From assembly GCF_007644035.1 (NCBI RefSeq), contig NZ_VMTV02000067.1, positions 1 through 40,604 of the forward strand: DNA of 40,604 nt, given 5' to 3'. The notes beneath the pieces are model-generated. The model saw only the letters and a program-made list of their open reading frames with translations. It did no database searches and was not told the origin of the DNA. Below are positions 25,228 to 35,522 of this stretch, in pieces. The translations under genes were made by a program, and so were the position numbers. The DNA is from Vogesella mureinivorans (lineage in GTDB: Bacteria > Pseudomonadota > Gammaproteobacteria > Burkholderiales > Chromobacteriaceae). How positions within the stretch are numbered: the stretch's first letter is position 1; the number at the start of each line of letters is the position of its first letter.

Positions 25228-26334
25228 TTAGCCGAGTGGCGGTACGTAGCACGCGGTACCGTGCGACCAAGCAGGCACGGGCAGCACGTTACAGGGGCTG
25301 AACAACTCGGCCAGATCGACGGCGGGCAAGCGTTCTGGGCGGCGGTGGCTGAGGATGTTGATACCGGTTTTACGCTCGATGCTGCCAACGTACTTGTGCA
25401 CGCTGCTGCGGCTACGGAACAAGGATTTGACGTCACGCCCGTGTAGCCAGGCTTCGTACACGTTGCGTTCGGGCAGGGTCAGCATGACAAGTTCGTCGTC
25501 AGTGAGCAGGCGCTGGATGGCGTGGCGAAGGCGGTAGTGGCGCAGGCCGCGAAAGTACAGCTCGGCGAGGTCGAGGTCCCACCACGCACGGCCACTTTGC
25601 AGCTGCAGGTACGCTAGCCCTTGCGAGTACAGCTTGAGTTCCACCCGCAGCGCATCGCGGAAGTCGGCCAGAATGCGCTGTTGCAGCGGGCCGGGCTTGC
25701 GCCAGTGTTGCTGCAGCTCTTGGTACTTGTCGTAGAGGGTGAGCACGTGGTGGGTGCTGCGGCGTTTGCGGGTAAAGCCCAGGCTGATTTCGCTGTCACC
25801 ATTGCGGTGCTTGCCTTTGCCGTGGTGCTGGTCCACCGCGTCGATGATGGGCTGCAGCAGCTCGCGCTGGCAGGCAAAGTTGGCGGTGAGGTGGACTTCG
25901 GTAAGCCAGTACAAGCCGTCCAGCCAGTACTGCCGCTCTCGCGGGTCCACGGTGATGTGGTAGCGGTGGGTCAGCAGATCAAAGATGCGGCAGACGTAAT
26001 CATGCAGATTGCCGTGCCCGAATACATTGTGACGCTGCAGCAGCTTGGGTGGGCACACGTGGATTTCCAGCTGGCTAGCCACGCCATTGCACACCTTGCG
26101 CGAGCGGACATAGAACTGGCTGTCGGGGTGATCGAGTTTGCCGTTTAACCCGTTGCCGGCGTGGCGGATCTCACCGCTGTCAAAGTCGATGTACTCCCAC
26201 TGGCCACCGCCCAGCACGCTATGCGTGCAGGGTCCGGTAACGCGGAAACGGTCGATGTGGATATTGGCTGGCTGGGTGCTGGTAGTGCTGGTAGTGCTGG
26301 TAGTGCTGGTGATGCTGGGGGTAGAGGTGAACAT
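25228..26334 (-). CDS. phage/plasmid replication initiation protein, II/X family
   Basis: About 368 aa. The core resembles the gene II/X replication initiators of filamentous phages and related plasmids: DGLYWLTEVHLTANF, LTLYDKYQELQQHW, LRVELKLYSQGLAYLQL and a C-terminal helical region with SVHKYVGSIERKTGI. Such proteins nick one strand to start rolling-circle replication. The first ~20 residues are Ser-Thr-Thr repeats encoded by a 9-bp tandem repeat. The start is uncertain: the frame is open to 26466 and no candidate ATG has a good ribosome site. Confidence 0.8.
   Translation of the reverse strand: MFTSTPSITSTTSTTSTTSTQPANIHIDRFRVTGPCTHSVLGGGQWEYIDFDSGEIRHAGNGLNGKLDHPDSQFYVRSRKVCNGVASQLEIHVCPPKLLQRHNVFGHGNLHDYVCRIFDLLTHRYHITVDPRERQYWLDGLYWLTEVHLTANFACQRELLQPIIDAVDQHHGKGKHRNGDSEISLGFTRKRRSTHHVLTLYDKYQELQQHWRKPGPLQQRILADFRDALRVELKLYSQGLAYLQLQSGRAWWDLDLAELYFRGLRHYRLRHAIQRLLTDDELVMLTLPERNVYEAWLHGRDVKSLFRSRSSVHKYVGSIERKTGINILSHRRPERLPAVDLAELFSPCNVLPVPAWSHGTACYVPPLG
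26275..26316 (+). repeat. 9-bp tandem repeat inside the replication gene
   Basis: GGTAGTGCT is repeated about 4.5 times with slight variation at the ends. In the coding (minus) frame it specifies Ser-Thr-Thr units, so gain or loss of copies would change length without a frameshift. Confidence 0.8.
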
Positions 26335-26456
26335 GGCAGAGAGGGCTTGAGAGCCTGGTTGGTGAGTGACATGTTCAAATTGCGTACAAATCTGATGTGG
26401 TATAGCGGTTGGCATGCCAATGCGGCCAACCTCGCCGTGGTCCGTTTGATGCAAAT

Positions 26457-26498
26457 ATGCATGCATGCGGACGATGCATCAGACACCGCCGCATGCAT
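26457..26498. promoter_or_regulatory. cluster of ATGCAT palindromes before the replication gene
   Basis: ATGCAT occurs at 26457, 26461, 26474 and 26493. The cluster spans the junction between the P-loop/HTH gene end and the replication gene start. It may be an iteron-like or operator region, possibly for the HTH of the upstream gene; function is inferred only. Confidence 0.3.
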
Positions 26499-26507
26499 CA
26501 ACAGTGC

Positions 26508-27467
26508 TCAGCTTTGCCCGCCACGCGCCAACGTACGCGCCACCGTGGATTGATGAATGCCCAGGCACTTGGCGATTTCGCGCTGCCGCCAGCCCGCGGC
26601 GGCGTACTGGCGGATCAGCAACTGGCGCTCGGCCAACGCCACCTGTTTGGCGGTGCGCTCGTCTTCCGGCTCCGGAATCTGCCAGCCGGTGTGGAATTCG
26701 CCTTCTTTCACCAGCCACCACCACTGGATGCAACGCGGCAAGGGCTCGTGCAGGCCGCGATGGGTTCGCTGCAGACGCAAGCCGCCGCCAATCTCCGCCG
26801 GCGCACACGTATCGGGCGTCAGGCAGACCTCGTGCATGCGATGCGCCAGGTGTTGCTGACAAAAGCGGTCACCCGCTTTGCCGTTGGCCGCAAATAGCAC
26901 CAAGGCGATACCGCGCTTGTCCAGGTCTTGCAGCACCAGCTCGACGCGCACCTTGTCATAAGGTGGCGACTTGCGGTCACTGAACCAGCTCAGCATGTCA
27001 TCCACGATCACCGCCTTGGTGCCGGGCTGCAGCGAGGCCAGCAAGGCGTTGCGGCCTTCTGCGCTATCCAGCTGTATCGACTCGTCTTGTTGCTGGGCGC
27101 GGTGATAGAGATGTAAGTGCTGGCGCGTATCGGCAGCCGTCCAATCCGCATCGTAGCTTTGCAGGGCGGCCACGTAGGCCGCATCGGCAGGCAACAGGCC
27201 GTTACTTACCAGCAGCAATGTATCGACCGCGCCTTGGGTCTGAAACGGCCCCAGCTCGACGTCACTGGCCAGTGAACGCGCCAGCAGATACATGAACTCG
27301 CGCCACGCCGTACCCGGCTGGTGCCGGAACACGGTAATCTCGCCGGGGTAGATCAAACCCTGCATCAGGTACGGCGGGGTATGCTGGGCCAAGGCGGCCA
27401 ACTCGTCCAGTGTGCTGAGTTGAAACTGGCTGACACGATGAAACTCGTCTTTGGGGGATGCCATCAT
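26508..27467 (-). CDS. RepA/AAA_25-like protein with degenerate P-loop and C-terminal HTH
   Basis: A 319-aa protein. The position of the Walker A motif in a RecA-like fold (YPGEITVFRHQPGTAWREF) lacks the GKS/T lysine, while a Walker B-like AVIVDDMLSWFSD remains. The last ~45 residues form a resolvase-like HTH (WRQREIAKCLGIHQSTVARTL). Intact relatives are hexameric helicase-loader ATPases of satellites and plasmids; this one probably binds DNA without ATP hydrolysis. It overlaps the AlpA-like gene by 4 bp. Confidence 0.7.
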   Translation of the reverse strand: MMASPKDEFHRVSQFQLSTLDELAALAQHTPPYLMQGLIYPGEITVFRHQPGTAWREFMYLLARSLASDVELGPFQTQGAVDTLLLVSNGLLPADAAYVAALQSYDADWTAADTRQHLHLYHRAQQQDESIQLDSAEGRNALLASLQPGTKAVIVDDMLSWFSDRKSPPYDKVRVELVLQDLDKRGIALVLFAANGKAGDRFCQQHLAHRMHEVCLTPDTCAPAEIGGGLRLQRTHRGLHEPLPRCIQWWWLVKEGEFHTGWQIPEPEDERTAKQVALAERQLLIRQYAAAGWRQREIAKCLGIHQSTVARTLARGGQS

Positions 27468-28039
27468 GCGTCCTCCTGTGCGGTGGTGGCCTGCTGCGCG
27501 GCGGTACTACGACGTGCCATCAGCTTGGCCGCCCACGCGACCACCTCAGCTTCCACCCAGCGGACAGCCGCACGACGGCTGCTGCCCAAGCGAATCGGCT
27601 CCGGAAAGTCTGGCTGTTCGTACACAAAACTCTTTTTGAATCCGATGATCTCGGTGACGCGGGCCAAGGTAATCAGGCGCAAGGGCGGTGGCATGGCTGG
27701 TGCAAGCGGTGGTGCGCAGCTCACCGTCAGACGGCTGGCGTAACGCGGCGGCTTCTTGACCGGGGTGCCATCGTGGTGGCGGATGCGCACCGGCACGGCA
27801 TGGCGATGCGAGTCCAGCACCGTGTGGCTACCATCCGCCGACACGTCATAGTGCAGGCCGGGGCGTACCGGGTCTTGCACGATATAGCGGCGACCATCTT
27901 GCGGTACAGGTTTGAACAGCGCCGCGTAGTCGGCACTCACCAGTACCAAAGTACCGGCAGGGCTTTGTGCAATACGGGCCATGATGACGTCGCGGCGCAA
28001 GGTTGGCCGCAAAACGGCGGGTTTGGCGGTATGGGACAT
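27464..28039 (-). CDS. protein with C-terminal AlpA-type regulatory domain
   Basis: 191 aa. The C-terminal ~65 residues (LITLARVTEIIGFKKSFVYE, FPEPIRLGSSRRAAVRW, VVAWAAKLMA) match the AlpA/prophage CP4-57 regulatory HTH family, which controls excision and integrase expression in P4-like elements. The N-terminal half has no known domain. ATG at 28039 has AAAGGAAA; the frame runs further to 28117. First gene of the replication operon and nearest to the integrase, fitting control of element mobility. Confidence 0.8.
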   Translation of the reverse strand: MSHTAKPAVLRPTLRRDVIMARIAQSPAGTLVLVSADYAALFKPVPQDGRRYIVQDPVRPGLHYDVSADGSHTVLDSHRHAVPVRIRHHDGTPVKKPPRYASRLTVSCAPPLAPAMPPPLRLITLARVTEIIGFKKSFVYEQPDFPEPIRLGSSRRAAVRWVEAEVVAWAAKLMARRSTAAQQATTAQEDA

Positions 28040-28072
28040 GGTGTTTCCTTTGCAGTGGGGTTGCGGGGGCCG

Positions 28073-28223
28073 GAATGACAAACGCCAACCAGCCCGGTTA
28101 GGGTTAGTTGGCGTCATTCGGTCCTGCCCGCTACTGCAGCGGATTCAAGCCATGCTTCAGCGGTGCTGAAGGATCGCCTCGACAATAAAGCAGTGTCGAT
28201 TCAAAGACATCCGTGTGGATGTC
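28073..28223. promoter_or_regulatory. structured region between integrase and replication operon
   Basis: Three inverted repeats: GAATGAC-GCCAAC with GTTGGC-GTCATTC (28073-28119), TCGACA/TGTCGA (28179-28199) and GACATCC/GGATGTC (28206-28223). They lie between the integrase end and the AlpA-like gene start and could be operators, terminators or recombination-protein sites. Confidence 0.45.
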
Positions 28224-28266
28224 GGGAGTATTCTTTGCCCACGCAGGGCAGTTTGTCAATGCGTCC

Positions 28267-29487
28267 TCAGTGTGTCGATAAACAATACGCCTGCCAGTCC
28301 GCTAGCAAACTGACACGCTTGTCGTAGAAGTCAGAGCGCAGATACGCTGCCGCTACTGCATCCGGCAGCCGATGCGCCAAAGCTTGCTCGCAGACCTCAA
28401 ACGGATAAGTCGTCTGCTCGCCCGCCCAGCAGCGGAAGGTCGATCTGAAACCGTGCACAGTGATATCCGCATAGCCCAGCCGCCGTAGCAGCATGGACAT
28501 CGCCATATTCGACAGTGGCTTGTCCTTCCGAGTATTGCCAAACACAAACGTCGGGCCGCTAAAACCACGCACGCAATGCAAAATCTCCACGGCCCGTTCG
28601 CTCAGCGGCACCCGGTGGGCAACACCCGCCTTCATGCGCTGCTTGGGAATGGTCCACATTTTTTTATCGAAGTCGATTTCATCCCAACGTGCGCCAACTA
28701 CCTCACCAGTGCGTGACGCACACAAAATCAAAAACTCCAGCGCAAGCCGGCTGACACCATCGTCTTCACGCAAGCGAGTCAGAAAACTGGGTAGCTCGTC
28801 GTAGGGCAGCGAGGCGAAATGCCTTCTACGATCAGCCCGCAGTTTGGGCAAACGATGCTCCAGCAAACCTTTATAACGAGCCGGATTGTCACCTTGGCGA
28901 TAACCGTTAGCCGTAGCCCAATCCATGATGGTTTCGATGCGGCCCCGTAAACGGGTCGCAGTTTCGGTCTTGTCCTGCCAAATCGGCTCCAGCACCACAA
29001 CCACCATACCGCTGTCGATGTCGGTAATGGGCAAGTCCCCAAATACCGGATAAGCATACTGGGCAAGGGAGTTTGTCCACTGCTGAGCATGCTTGGCATT
29101 GCGCCAGCCGGGCCGCGCCAACACGATATAGGCTTCGGCGCAGTCGCGAAACGTTCTCGAGGTCGATACGGGCGCGGCGGCGACAGGCTGGCTGGGCTTA
29201 CGATGCGCAGCCAGGTCTTCACCCCGAGCTCGAGCTTCCCGCAACTGCTGCGCCAATTCGCGGGCTAACTGCAAAGTGGTTGCCGGGTACGCCCCCAGCC
29301 CCACCGATTTAGCCTTGCCAGTATCCATGTAGCGGAACAGCCAACTGGCTGCACCATTCTTATTGATACTGAGGTACAAGCCCTCGCCATCACCGAGCAA
29401 GGCGTTCTTTGGGGTAGAAAAAGCGAGTTGCTCAATCTGTTTGATCCGTGCGCGAATTCGGGTATCCGTGAGTTTGTTTCTGGCCAT
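28267..29487 (-). CDS. P4-type tyrosine integrase of the tRNA-Ser island
   Basis: A 406-aa integrase. The N-terminal DUF4102-type arm-binding domain (GDGEGLYLSINKNGAASWLF ... VGLGAYPATTLQLAREL) is followed by a core-binding domain and the catalytic domain: ASRTGEVVGARW (Arg), HGFRSTFRCW (His-x-x-Arg), LAHRLPDA (His) and AAYLRSD (Tyr). The frame is open to 29700, but homology begins at the ATG at 29487. It starts 175 bp inside attR and is transcribed into the island. Confidence 0.94.
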   Translation of the reverse strand: MARNKLTDTRIRARIKQIEQLAFSTPKNALLGDGEGLYLSINKNGAASWLFRYMDTGKAKSVGLGAYPATTLQLARELAQQLREARARGEDLAAHRKPSQPVAAAPVSTSRTFRDCAEAYIVLARPGWRNAKHAQQWTNSLAQYAYPVFGDLPITDIDSGMVVVVLEPIWQDKTETATRLRGRIETIMDWATANGYRQGDNPARYKGLLEHRLPKLRADRRRHFASLPYDELPSFLTRLREDDGVSRLALEFLILCASRTGEVVGARWDEIDFDKKMWTIPKQRMKAGVAHRVPLSERAVEILHCVRGFSGPTFVFGNTRKDKPLSNMAMSMLLRRLGYADITVHGFRSTFRCWAGEQTTYPFEVCEQALAHRLPDAVAAAYLRSDFYDKRVSLLADWQAYCLSTH

Positions 29488-29662
29488 CTTTATCACCATG
29501 CCTGCAGGTTGAAAGGAGCGCCTTACTATCAAATCACATATCAAATCTGCACGGCTGGCGGCGGTTTCAGGCGGAAAATGGCGGACTCCATCCCCTGCGC
29601 AAGTTGTTGAATTTGCGCAACAAAACAGCAAAATGGATGATGGCGCACTTGAGTAAAATCGA

Positions 29663-29676
29663 CACCGCTTCCGCCA
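29663..29676 (+). repeat. attR: 14-bp copy of the tRNA-Ser 3' end
   Basis: CACCGCTTCCGCCA, identical to the last 14 bases of tRNA-Ser. It is followed directly by a stem-loop terminator, as expected where the original chromosome downstream of the tRNA resumes. Confidence 0.85.
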
Positions 29677-29682
29677 GAATTC

Positions 29683-29744
29683 AACCCCCGCAAACATCAA
29701 GCCGGTATTGAGAAATCAAGCACTGGCAAGGGTTTGCGGGGGTT
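29683..29744 (+). terminator. displaced native tRNA-Ser terminator
   Basis: AACCCCCGCAAAC (29683-29695) pairs perfectly over 13 bp with GTTTGCGGGGGTT (29732-29744), followed by TTGC. No gene ends here from the left, but the tRNA-Ser gene would if the island were removed, so this is most simply its original terminator, now 25 kb away. 29745-29932 holds no gene. Confidence 0.65.
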
Positions 29745-29932
29745 TTGCTTTGTGGCGTAGATTGGGTGGTGGCGCACTTTCTGGCGTTGTCATTTGCCCC
29801 GTATGCGCCCCATTTGGCTGCGGGAAAAACCTGTTGTTGCCGCGCTATCCGTGTCTGCTGATTTCTCAATTTCACAAACCATGCCCACATAGCCAGCGCT
29901 GCGGCGCTGTGCGTTGTCTGCTGTTTGTGGTG

Positions 29933-32542
<2,610 letters not shown>

Positions 32543-32569
32543 CTGCGTTACTCCGGCAGCGGCGCGGGT

Positions 32570-33073
32570 TTATTCCACACGGATGCGGTTTACCTGCCAT
32601 ACGCAGCGCGAGTAGATGTCTTTGGTGCGCAGCTCAGGTTTCTTGTCAAAAGGATACATGATGAATAACGGGCCTTTGTCTCGTACATTCAATACTTTGC
32701 CGTCGATTTTGCGGGCCAGGATCACATCGTATTTTTCCAGGTCGGCTAGCGGGATTTCGGCGGCATAGTCGTTTAGTGCCACCACATAAAGCTTCTTGCC
32801 CTTGGCACCGGTGGCTTTCAGCACATCACGGAATAGCGGGCCTTCAAAGGTTTGTGCCGCCTTGTACCACGGCGTTTCTACCGTCATTTTATGCTGCGGC
32901 AGCTTGTCCAGCATGGCGGCATCAAACTGGGCATCGTTGCCGGCATTCTTTTCTGCAATCAGGCCAGACACGGTAAGGATGGGGCGCCCTGCCGCTTTAT
33001 CCAGTGCGAATGCATTGGCAGAGAATACCGCGATCAGAGAAAATGCCAATAAACTACGTGCAGATTTCAGCAT
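32570..33073 (-). CDS. periplasmic oxidoreductase molybdopterin-binding-fold protein
   Basis: 167 aa with a Sec signal peptide (KSARSLLAFSLIAVFSANAFA) cut near residue 23. The mature part resembles the sulfite-oxidase/molybdopterin-binding fold as found in small periplasmic proteins: FEGPLFRDVLKATGAKGK, VVALNDYAAEIPLADL and KGPLFIMYPFDK. The molybdopterin-ligating cysteine of true enzymes is not evident, so it is probably a ligand-binding or signalling version. It is co-transcribed with the hybrid kinase, suggesting it feeds signals to the kinase sensor. AAGGAG precedes the ATG. Confidence 0.8.
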   Translation of the reverse strand: MLKSARSLLAFSLIAVFSANAFALDKAAGRPILTVSGLIAEKNAGNDAQFDAAMLDKLPQHKMTVETPWYKAAQTFEGPLFRDVLKATGAKGKKLYVVALNDYAAEIPLADLEKYDVILARKIDGKVLNVRDKGPLFIMYPFDKKPELRTKDIYSRCVWQVNRIRVE

Positions 33074-33148
33074 GCTTGTGCTCCTTGCTTGTGAATAGAC
33101 ACTTCATTATGAATGCTGGCTACTAAAATGCACCTCGCGAGTGAGGGG

Positions 33149-33203
33149 GTCAACCACTGTTAGCACAGGCAAGCGCAGCGAGCTGCATGGTGGTGTGGTT
33201 GAC
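33149..33203. promoter_or_regulatory. 9-bp inverted repeat in the divergent promoter
   Basis: GTCAACCAC (33149-33157) and GTGGTTGAC (33195-33203) form a perfect interrupted dyad between the SUOX-like/kinase operon and the HD-GYP gene. The distance suits a shared operator with looping or two half sites. Confidence 0.35.
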
Positions 33204-33275
33204 ATTGCACGGTATTATCATATTGTTGTAATTGTGCATTGTTTCGATAAATTTTAACGTATAGCAAGGTTTGCC

Positions 33276-34280
33276 ATGAGAATGACGGTGTTGATTGTCG
33301 ATGACAATCCAGCCAACTTGATGGTGCTGCGCCATCTGGTTGGCCGCATAGACAATTGCGAGCCTGTCACGATGCAAGACGCACTCGCTGCGTTGGCATG
33401 GTGCCGCAATAACACCCCTGATCTCATTCTGACGGACTACATGATGCCTGGCATGGATGGCTTGGCGTTAATCCAGGCCCTGCGCGCCATGCCACATATT
33501 CACGACATCCCCATCATCATGGTGACCACCAGTGATATGAAAGGGGTGCGCCAAAGTGCGTTGGAGGGCGGGTCTACCGATTTTCTGACCAAGCCGGTAG
33601 ACCCGCCGGAAACGCGTGCCCGCATCCAGAACCTGCTGAAGCTGCGCCGTGCCCAGCGCCAGCTGCGCGAGGTGGCGGCGCAAGACCTGGTGATTCGCCT
33701 GTCGCACATTGCCGAATCGCGCGACCCGGAGACCGGGCGTCACATCGAGCGCATGGCCTACTACGCCCGCATTATTGCCAGTGGCTTGCAGCTGGGGCCG
33801 GAAATCGAAGAGCGCATCTTTCTGGCAGCGCCCATGCACGATATCGGCAAGGTGGCGATCCCGGACCATATCCTGCTCAAGCCGGGCAAGCTCACCCCGG
33901 AAGAATTCGACATCATGAAAACCCACCCCACGCGGGGGGCCGAGTTCTTGCAGGGCAGCGAGCTGCCGCTACTGTGCATGGCATACGATATTGCCCTGGG
34001 TCACCATGAAAAGTTTGACGGCACGGGTTACCCGCAAGGCCTGTGTGGCGACACCATACCGTTGGCCGCACGCATCGTGGCGGTGGCCGACGTGTTTGAT
34101 GCGCTGACATCAGCCCGACCTTACAAGCCGGCGTGGGAAATGAGCCGGGCACTGGATTTCATGCAGAGCCAGCGTGGCCTGCATTTTGACCCGGTGGTGC
34201 TGGATGCCTTTATGGCCAGCCTGGAGCAGGTGCTGGATATCCATACCCGCCTGCGTGACGACCCGCTGCCGCCCGCGTAG
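33276..34280 (+). CDS. response regulator with HD-GYP phosphodiesterase domain
   Basis: 334 aa. Receiver domain 1-120 with IVDDN and phospho-acceptor Asp54 (LTDYMMPG), then an HD-GYP domain: MHDIGKVAIPD (His188-Asp189), HHEKFDGTGYPQGL (GYP 251-253) and VADVFDALTS. HD-GYP enzymes hydrolyse cyclic di-GMP to GMP, affecting motility and biofilm. All signature residues are present, so it is probably active. It is divergent from the hybrid kinase operon, whose Hpt domain is the expected phosphate donor. It ends at a strong terminator. Confidence 0.94.
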   Translation: MRMTVLIVDDNPANLMVLRHLVGRIDNCEPVTMQDALAALAWCRNNTPDLILTDYMMPGMDGLALIQALRAMPHIHDIPIIMVTTSDMKGVRQSALEGGSTDFLTKPVDPPETRARIQNLLKLRRAQRQLREVAAQDLVIRLSHIAESRDPETGRHIERMAYYARIIASGLQLGPEIEERIFLAAPMHDIGKVAIPDHILLKPGKLTPEEFDIMKTHPTRGAEFLQGSELPLLCMAYDIALGHHEKFDGTGYPQGLCGDTIPLAARIVAVADVFDALTSARPYKPAWEMSRALDFMQSQRGLHFDPVVLDAFMASLEQVLDIHTRLRDDPLPPA

Positions 34281-34301
34281 GCGCGTGTTGTGGCCTGCGG
34301 C

Positions 34302-34331
34302 AAAAAGCCACCCTTAGCCGGGTGGCTTTTT
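34302..34331. terminator. terminator after the HD-GYP gene
   Basis: AAAAAGCCACCC, loop TTAGCC, GGGTGGCTTTTT: a 12-bp perfect stem including the A and T tracts, able to act in both directions. Confidence 0.92.
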
Positions 34332-34353
34332 ACTTTTGGGTTTATCCATATGC

Positions 34354-34383
34354 CGGCAATATGGCTACTGGGTATTATTGCCG
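34354..34383. promoter_or_regulatory. 8-bp inverted repeat upstream of metN
   Basis: CGGCAATA (34354-34361) and TATTGCCG (34376-34383) form a perfect dyad 17 bp before the metN -35 box. This is a plausible activator/repressor site for methionine control, for example by a LysR-type protein; no riboswitch was recognised. Confidence 0.4.
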
Positions 34384-34399
34384 CTGTGCTAATAACTTT

Positions 34400-34427
34400 T
34401 TGAAATAAAGATTTCGCATTATATTAT
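34400..34427 (+). promoter_or_regulatory. metNIQ promoter
   Basis: TTGAAA (34400-34405), 16 bp, TATTAT (34422-34427) in an AT-rich stretch, about 85 bp before the metN start. Confidence 0.6.
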
Positions 34428-34511
34428 TTTTTGTATCCAATCGATCGCTATAGACTACGCCCATATTTATCAAAACCAGCCGTCGTTGCGGCAGCTGGGC
34501 TAGGGCAAGGC

Positions 34512-35522
34512 ATGATCGAAGTACAAAACATCAGCAAACATTACCAGCATGGCGGCAAGAGCGTGGCGGCGCTGGACAACGTTAGCCTGCAGATTGCCAG
34601 CGGCGAGATCTACGGCATTATCGGCCGCTCCGGCGCCGGCAAGAGCACGCTGATCCGTTGCCTGAATCTGCTGGAGCGGCCGGACAGCGGCCACGTCAGC
34701 CTGCACGGCGAAGACATCACCCGCTTTGACGAGCGCGCCCTGCAGCAGCGCCGCCAGCGCATCGGCATGGTGTTTCAGCACTTTAACCTACTGCGTTCGC
34801 GCACTGTTGCGGCCAACGTACGCTTCCCGCTGGAGCTGGCCGGTGGCCTGAGCGCGGCGCAGATGGATGCCCGCGTGGACGAGCTGCTGGCGCTGGTAGG
34901 GCTGCAGGATCACAAGCACAAGCGCCCGTCGCAGCTGTCCGGCGGCCAGAAACAGCGCGTCGGTATTGCCCGTGCGCTGGCCAACCACCCCGACCTGTTG
35001 CTGTGCGACGAGGCCACCAGCGCGCTGGACCCGGAAACCACCGACGCCATCCTGGCGCTGCTGGCCGATATCAACCGCCAGCTAGGCCTGACCATCGTGC
35101 TGATTACCCACGACATGCGCGTTATCCGCCAGCTGTGCGACAGCGTGGCGGTGCTGGACCACGGTCGCGTGGTGGAGCAAGGCAAGGTGCTGGACGTGTT
35201 CCTGGCGCCGCAGCATGCGGTCACGCAAAGCCTGCTGGCCGAAACCGGCATGGGGCAGGGCGCGCTGCAGGGTGTCTGGCGCCAGCGCGTGGCCACGCCG
35301 GTGATCAAGCTCACCTTTGTCGGCGAGCCTACGCTACAGCCGGTGCTGGACAAGGTTGGCCGCGAGGCTGGCCTGCGCGTTAACCTGCTGTCCGGCACGC
35401 TGTCGGAAATCAAGGACACCCCGTTTGGCCAGCTGCTGGCCGGCGTGGTGGCGTCGGATGTAGACGTGTCGGCACTGCCGGCCATCTTTGCCCGCGAGGG
35501 TGTGCGTTGCGAGGTGCTGTAA
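34512..35522 (+). CDS. metN: methionine ABC transporter ATP-binding protein
   Basis: MetN, 336 aa, powers uptake of D/L-methionine. Walker A GRSGAGKS (38-45), signature LSGGQKQR (141-148) and Walker B LLLCDEATS (161-169) are all present. The last ~80 residues are the NIL domain, which binds methionine and inhibits transport when the cell is full. The frame is open to 34431; the ATG at 34512 gives the family N-terminus MIEVQNISKHY. First gene of metNIQ, abutting metI. Confidence 0.95.
   Translation: MIEVQNISKHYQHGGKSVAALDNVSLQIASGEIYGIIGRSGAGKSTLIRCLNLLERPDSGHVSLHGEDITRFDERALQQRRQRIGMVFQHFNLLRSRTVAANVRFPLELAGGLSAAQMDARVDELLALVGLQDHKHKRPSQLSGGQKQRVGIARALANHPDLLLCDEATSALDPETTDAILALLADINRQLGLTIVLITHDMRVIRQLCDSVAVLDHGRVVEQGKVLDVFLAPQHAVTQSLLAETGMGQGALQGVWRQRVATPVIKLTFVGEPTLQPVLDKVGREAGLRVNLLSGTLSEIKDTPFGQLLAGVVASDVDVSALPAIFAREGVRCEVL

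Larger units (their letters stand above)
4572..29676. mobile_element. tRNA-Ser genomic island, about 25.1 kb
   Basis: The element is bounded by 14-bp direct repeats of the tRNA-Ser 3' end and carries a P4-type integrase 175 bp inside the right repeat. Cargo, left to right: unknown genes, an XRE/lipoprotein pair, a type I RM operon with an embedded ATPase-HNH pair, a second recombinase, an AT-rich biosynthesis/export operon, IS remnants and a replication module. The marked base-composition changes (19.15-23.9 kb and 9.7-12.4 kb look AT-rich by eye) suggest assembly from several sources. No conjugation genes were seen, so if it moves it is likely an integrative mobilizable or satellite-like element. 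Confidence 0.85.

Noticed and set aside
25621-26148. 175-aa plus-strand ORF within the replication gene
   Set aside because: Mirror of the II/X replication protein frame.
26275-26316. short tandem repeats as a CRISPR array
   Set aside because: 9-bp units without spacers inside a coding frame; no cas genes anywhere in the window.
34332-34511. SAM riboswitch before metN
   Set aside because: Only a simple 8-bp dyad and a promoter are visible; no multi-helix riboswitch pattern could be drawn.
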